From JACJYC01 sp964558465 (GTDB taxonomy: Bacteria; Bacteroidota; Bacteroidia; Chitinophagales; Saprospiraceae), in the NCBI GenBank assembly GCA_964558465.1, contig CAZLEF010000032.1, positions 1 to 64,000 of the forward strand: a stretch of DNA of 64,000 nt, given 5' to 3'. Of the stretch, positions 60,837-64,000 are shown in pieces. Position numbers and translations under genes: made by a program. Each line of letters opens with the position of its first letter. Positions within the stretch are counted from its first letter, which is position 1. Below the pieces are notes generated by a model that saw only the letters and a list, made by a program, of their open reading frames with translations, was not told the origin of the DNA and made no database searches.

Positions 60837-61704
60837 GTTCTTCACCAAATAAATAGTATCCAAGTGTGTAAACAGTCAAAGAACCGAATAAAACAAAAAG
60901 CAAACCTGATGCAGCCGCATTTTCCAACAAGGTTTCATCATAAATGAGGAGAAACAAAAGGTGTGAAACGAAAGCGGTAAAAGCAAAAAGCCGGGCTGAG
61001 AATGCCTGATGTTGGGTGAGTTGGTTCGACTGGGTCAGGTACTTTTCGATGCCAAAATAGGCAGGAATGGCTAAAAATGCGGCAGTAATGGTATAATTGA
61101 GCAACAGTGTCGGAAAAAAAAGAACGATATACACAACTGCAAGGGTATTGTTTTTATAGCGGATGCTGCTTGAAAGATTGACAATAGTTATGGTCAGGAC
61201 AAATAGAAATAAAAAATGAACCAAAATGGTTTGGCTGATAAAAACAGGGACAGACGCGATTATTAGCAAAAGAGCTAAAAAAAATACAATATAATTAAAA
61301 GAAATGAGAATCCTGTCATCTTTTTTTTGAGGAAAAAAAGCGATGCAAAAACAATACACGAATGCCGCCGCTGCAATGCTGCCGGTAATGATCCAAAGCG
61401 AGGCTGAGTTAAAGCTCAATGTTTTTCCGTTGAGGATCTGCTTTTCAACGACAAGATGGAAAAAAAAACTGTAAAGAAAGCCAAGCGACAAATACGAGGT
61501 AATGATTAAAAAAATAGTTTTCCAGGATCGCTCTTTAAAAAAAGCGACATATAAACCCAAACAAAAGCCGATAAAAGTGAAAGCAACCGGTAAACGGATC
61601 TGTTCAAATATTGGAAATGATACAAGCAGGCCGCTCAGGTAGCAGCTGGAAATTCCAATCGCAAAATAAATTTTAAAATGGTGGTTTTTAGTTACCTTGA
61701 CCAT
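60820..61704 (-). CDS. Polytopic membrane protein of the EAD cassette
   Basis: A 294-residue inner-membrane protein with about eight to nine hydrophobic helices (for example IYFAIGISSCYLSGLLVSF, LWIITGSIAAAAFVYCFCIAF, ILISFNYIVFFLALLLIIASVPVFI, TAFVSHLLFLLIYD, GLLFVLFGSLTVYTLGYYLF). I do not recognise the family and see no catalytic or transport motif. It is the first gene of the tightly overlapping cassette and is A/T-rich. A membrane partner of the sensor-like protein or a pore-type effector are both possible. Confidence 0.75.
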   Translation of the reverse strand: MVKVTKNHHFKIYFAIGISSCYLSGLLVSFPIFEQIRLPVAFTFIGFCLGLYVAFFKERSWKTIFLIITSYLSLGFLYSFFFHLVVEKQILNGKTLSFNSASLWIITGSIAAAAFVYCFCIAFFPQKKDDRILISFNYIVFFLALLLIIASVPVFISQTILVHFLFLFVLTITIVNLSSSIRYKNNTLAVVYIVLFFPTLLLNYTITAAFLAIPAYFGIEKYLTQSNQLTQHQAFSARLFAFTAFVSHLLFLLIYDETLLENAAASGLLFVLFGSLTVYTLGYYLFGEEHAQII

Positions 61705-61724
61705 TTGCCGTTTATATGAAAACA

Positions 61725-61745
61725 GTTCACCACAGGCAGGTGAAC
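61725..61745 (-). terminator. Hairpin between ATP-grasp gene and membrane-protein gene
   Basis: GTTCACC (61725-61731) and GGTGAAC (61739-61745) are perfect inverted arms with a seven-base loop. On the minus strand the hairpin is followed by TGTTTTC. It lies 31 bases after the stop of the ATP-grasp gene and 21 bases before the next ATG, so it probably separates the two transcription units; an operator role is an alternative. Confidence 0.45.
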
Positions 61746-61775
61746 AATCCCTGAAATGGTAAATTTCAGAAAATT

Positions 61776-63158
61776 TTATGAAATGGCCAAATGTTGGATT
61801 TTTGAAAAATTATGGATCCCTTCAATCCATGCCCGCGCCTTCCCCGTCAATTTCCCGTCGTCATCCGTCACCCGTTCCCGGACAAAGAGCCCGCCCATTT
61901 CTTCGCCTTTGCCGATGGAGGAGTCCCTGCCGGCGGTTCCAAGCCAGAAGGCCTCATTTTTCTCCCCCAGTGTTTGCAGATTGGCAGCCGGTCGCGCAAA
62001 GGCAACGCTGCCGTTGCCTTCCATCCGGTAAATGCCCGTGGGGATGGCCTGCGCGGGGGTATCTTCAACGTTGTTGACGTGCATAAAGGACAGCGGCTCG
62101 AGGGCTGCCTGGTCGGTCCAGCGCTCGTTCAATTCAGCCGTATCCAGTTCGTAATCCAGGTCCATCCATTCGGCCAGGTGCAGCAGCAGCAGTGGAATGT
62201 CCTTCCGGGAAAAAGAGGCGTTGTTCACCAGCGGGGAAATGCCCGAAAACCGGGGGTTGAGCTCGCCCAGGTACAGGGCGCCGTCGTTCCGGTCGATGAG
62301 AAAATCGAGTTCGAAATACCCTTTGTACCCTACCTGCCGGAGTTGTTCGCCCATCAGCACGGTATATTCCCTGGCTTTCCGGATGATATCCGGCGAAAAG
62401 GCGTTGGGGTAGAGTTCGTTTCCACACCAGCCGCCCTGATGCACGGTCAGTTCCGGAAACCCGATCAACTCGGCGGTCAGGGGTGCAGCCACAACTCCGT
62501 GTCGGGTCACGCAGGCTTCCAGGCCGGTACTGATGCAGTCGATGCGTTTCATGATCTTGATCTCCTCTCCGTTGGTGATTTCCTCGCGGTACCGGTTGAA
62601 ATCTTCCTCGCCGGAGATGAAATAGGTCGTAGCGCCCGAACTCCCGTAGGGCATTTGCGCCACCAGGTGTTCGCCCAGATGCCGGGAGATCTGCCGGAAA
62701 TGACCGTAATCCGTCACCTGCGACAACACGTAGGGTACGCAGGGTACGCCGGCTTTTTCGGCCAGCCGGTTGGTATTGGCCTTATGATCCCAGAAGTGGC
62801 GCAGCGACACCGGCGGCAGGCAAACTTCCAGACCGAGCCCGGCTGCCAGCCGCTCCGTTTCCTCATTCAGTATCCAGAACAGGGCTTTACCGCCGCCCCG
62901 GCTGCGGACATATTCCGCCACCTCCGGATTGGACAAAAGGGCGTTGTTGGTCTTTTCGCTTGAATGCGCGTGGTCGTAGTTGAAAGTGACCGGCGCAACA
63001 ATTTGAGGATGACGCCCGTCAAAGGTATCCGTTGCGCACAGGTATTGAATGTTTCCGATCCATTCCTCCATGCCGAGGGCCGTAAAAAGGCACCAGTCGA
63101 TGAAGTAAACGGGTGATTGGTTGTTGCGGAAGCAGCTCCGCAGGCTCTGCGTGTTCAA
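61776..63158 (-). CDS. ATP-grasp enzyme
   Basis: A 460-residue soluble protein with the ATP-grasp fold of carbamoyl-phosphate-synthase/biotin-carboxylase type. The central region has HKANTNRLAEKAGVPCVPY (start of the grasp), LVAQMPYGSSGATTYFI (glycine-rich loop) and the metal-binding YLGELNPRFSGISPL near residues 324-338. The enzyme would ligate a carboxylate to an amine or thiol using ATP; the substrate is unknown. The first ATG in frame is 29 codons in and lies inside the fold, so a TTG at 63158, 23 bases after the predicted transcription start, is taken as start. Confidence 0.85.
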   Translation of the reverse strand: MNTQSLRSCFRNNQSPVYFIDWCLFTALGMEEWIGNIQYLCATDTFDGRHPQIVAPVTFNYDHAHSSEKTNNALLSNPEVAEYVRSRGGGKALFWILNEETERLAAGLGLEVCLPPVSLRHFWDHKANTNRLAEKAGVPCVPYVLSQVTDYGHFRQISRHLGEHLVAQMPYGSSGATTYFISGEEDFNRYREEITNGEEIKIMKRIDCISTGLEACVTRHGVVAAPLTAELIGFPELTVHQGGWCGNELYPNAFSPDIIRKAREYTVLMGEQLRQVGYKGYFELDFLIDRNDGALYLGELNPRFSGISPLVNNASFSRKDIPLLLLHLAEWMDLDYELDTAELNERWTDQAALEPLSFMHVNNVEDTPAQAIPTGIYRMEGNGSVAFARPAANLQTLGEKNEAFWLGTAGRDSSIGKGEEMGGLFVRERVTDDDGKLTGKARAWIEGIHNFSKIQHLAIS

Positions 63159-63187
63159 GGGTCGGATTGCTTGAGTTTTGTTGGGTG

Positions 63188-63195
63188 CAAAGATA
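63188..63195 (-). promoter_or_regulatory. TAnnTTTG box for the ATP-grasp gene
   Basis: TATCTTTG on the minus strand with TTTC about 18 bases upstream. It supports the TTG start at 63158. Confidence 0.5.
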
Positions 63196-63361
63196 CTTTT
63201 TAATAAGTTTTTAGAAAGGTAAATAATGTAGGTATGGCGCTCGGAGTATCAGATATGCCTTGCCCAATGCAAGGTTGCCAGTAAGTCGGACGAGATTAAC
63301 CATTTCATACATCACGGCTCTTTTGATATTTAAGCATTAAAAGATAGAAACCAATTGCAAT

Positions 63362-64000
63362 TCAATGATGGTGATGCCTCCGGGCAGGATTCGTTTCTTC
63401 CTGTGGCTTATTGCCGTCAATCACTTCAAATTCAGCCATCATTCCCGCAGCATGGTGCTCCAGTATATGACAATGATACATCCACATTCCCGGGCGGTTA
63501 TCAGGCATCCATGCAATTTTCATCTTACTTCTCGGAGTCAGATTAATGGTATCTTTCCATGCCCTGTATTCCGGCGCTTTGCCATTTTGTTCAATTACCT
63601 GGAAGAAAAATCCATGTAAATGAAATGGATGGTCCATCAAACTGGTGTTGGATACCTCCCATATTTGCAATTCGCCAACTTTTACAGGTTTGTCATTGAC
63701 ATGAACATCGCCATTTACCAGAAAGTCCATTCCGTCTTTTAAACTTGGGCCAACAGAAAGCCTTACTTTTCTTGTTATTGGGGCATCCTGATTCGCCAAA
63801 GGCTCAATCGTTCTGAATGTTTCAGGTATGATAGCCATTGATGTTTTTTGCTTCCCGACCTTTACCGTTGCAAACTGCTGACGTTTTGCCTTCAGGAAAG
63901 TACTTCTGTTGTACGGCAATGACTCCATTGAGAATGTTTCCCCTGCCTCAAAAGGACCTGCTGCTATATCAATACGCTCTCCGGGCGTTATTAAAACACC
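63362..64000 (-). CDS. Multicopper oxidase, 3' part
   Basis: The frame is open to the window edge, so the 5' end is outside. About 212 residues of a multicopper oxidase C-terminus are present: LITPGERIDI (second cupredoxin domain), MDHPFHLHGFFFQV (type 3 and type 2 copper ligands) and MYHCHILEHHAAGMMAEFEV with the His-Cys-His and the axial Met of the type 1 site. The protein ends RRHHHH. The enzyme oxidises a phenol, a metal ion or another reductant and reduces O2 to water; which one cannot be told from this part. A/T content is higher than in neighbours. Between 63159 and 63361 only the ATP-grasp promoter is seen. Confidence 0.9.
   Translation of the reverse strand, partial: GVLITPGERIDIAAGPFEAGETFSMESLPYNRSTFLKAKRQQFATVKVGKQKTSMAIIPETFRTIEPLANQDAPITRKVRLSVGPSLKDGMDFLVNGDVHVNDKPVKVGELQIWEVSNTSLMDHPFHLHGFFFQVIEQNGKAPEYRAWKDTINLTPRSKMKIAWMPDNRPGMWMYHCHILEHHAAGMMAEFEVIDGNKPQEETNPARRHHHH

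Noticed and set aside
63362..63373. C-terminal HHHH as an affinity tag or vector sign
   Set aside because: The codons continue naturally from the multicopper oxidase and the protein family is often His-rich at its end; no vector sequence is present.

Overview
The window looks like a metagenome-derived scaffold (it holds a 100-base run of N) from an aerobic, polymer-degrading Bacteroidota. Saprospiria or a nearby class is my guess, from style rather than a marker gene. The signs are TAnnTTTG -7 promoter boxes, Por/type IX secretion tails on three secreted enzymes (GH18, an N-formylglutamate-amidohydrolase-like protein and a BNR-repeat protein), a hybrid two-component regulator, LytTR/His_kinase signalling and many lipoproteins. 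No rRNA, tRNA, CRISPR array or integrase was seen.

Layout. 1-9 kb: ADP-ribosylglycohydrolase-like lipoprotein, GH18 protein, serine hydrolase fused to a glycogen-binding domain, a DUF234-type AAA ATPase with a four-half-site operator, a GH43 protein, then the remnants of a second ATPase and of a VIT1/CCC1-type protein, and a cluster of short palindromes. 9.3-15.5 kb: Planctomycete-type PSD1/DUF1553 cytochrome protein, DUF1501 protein and an NHL-propeller protein. 15.7-17.5 kb: SnoaL-like lipoprotein and a DoxX-like membrane protein. 17.7-30.9 kb: a fused CcsBA cytochrome c maturation protein facing an operon of seven genes: b-type cytochrome, membrane-anchored Fe-S/FAD/NAD(P) oxidoreductase, 23-haem cytochrome, 16-haem cytochrome, outer-membrane beta-barrel, OB-fold-like lipoprotein and a cytochrome with at least 26 haem sites (interrupted by the gap). 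I read this as a candidate trans-envelope electron conduit. 31-37 kb: phosphopantetheinyl transferase and a MarR-controlled ABC/HlyD/TolC efflux operon. 37-47 kb: esterase, remnant DUF4143 ATPase, Gfo/Idh/MocA oxidoreductase, amidohydrolase-like protein, S41 peptidase, intact DUF4143 ATPase, ChaN-like protein, GH140-like protein. 47-57 kb: LytTR regulator and kinase, several envelope proteins, hybrid two-component regulator. 57-64 kb: Uma2 nuclease-like protein, BNR protein, a compact A/T-rich three-gene cassette with an effector-associated domain, an ATP-grasp enzyme and the 3' part of a multicopper oxidase.

Three things stand out. The multihaem cytochrome/beta-barrel operon has all the parts needed to move electrons from NAD(P)H to the cell surface. 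The cassette at 59.3-61.7 kb couples an EAD11-like protein with a membrane protein that ends in the same short motif, which suggests an undescribed membrane-sensing conflict or signalling module. Noncoding DNA is unusually patterned: tandem 8-9-mers abut stop codons, two 70-bp hairpin elements share ends, 7-3-7 palindromes keep shape but not sequence, and each of four AAA-ATPase loci (two intact, two decayed) has its own palindrome.
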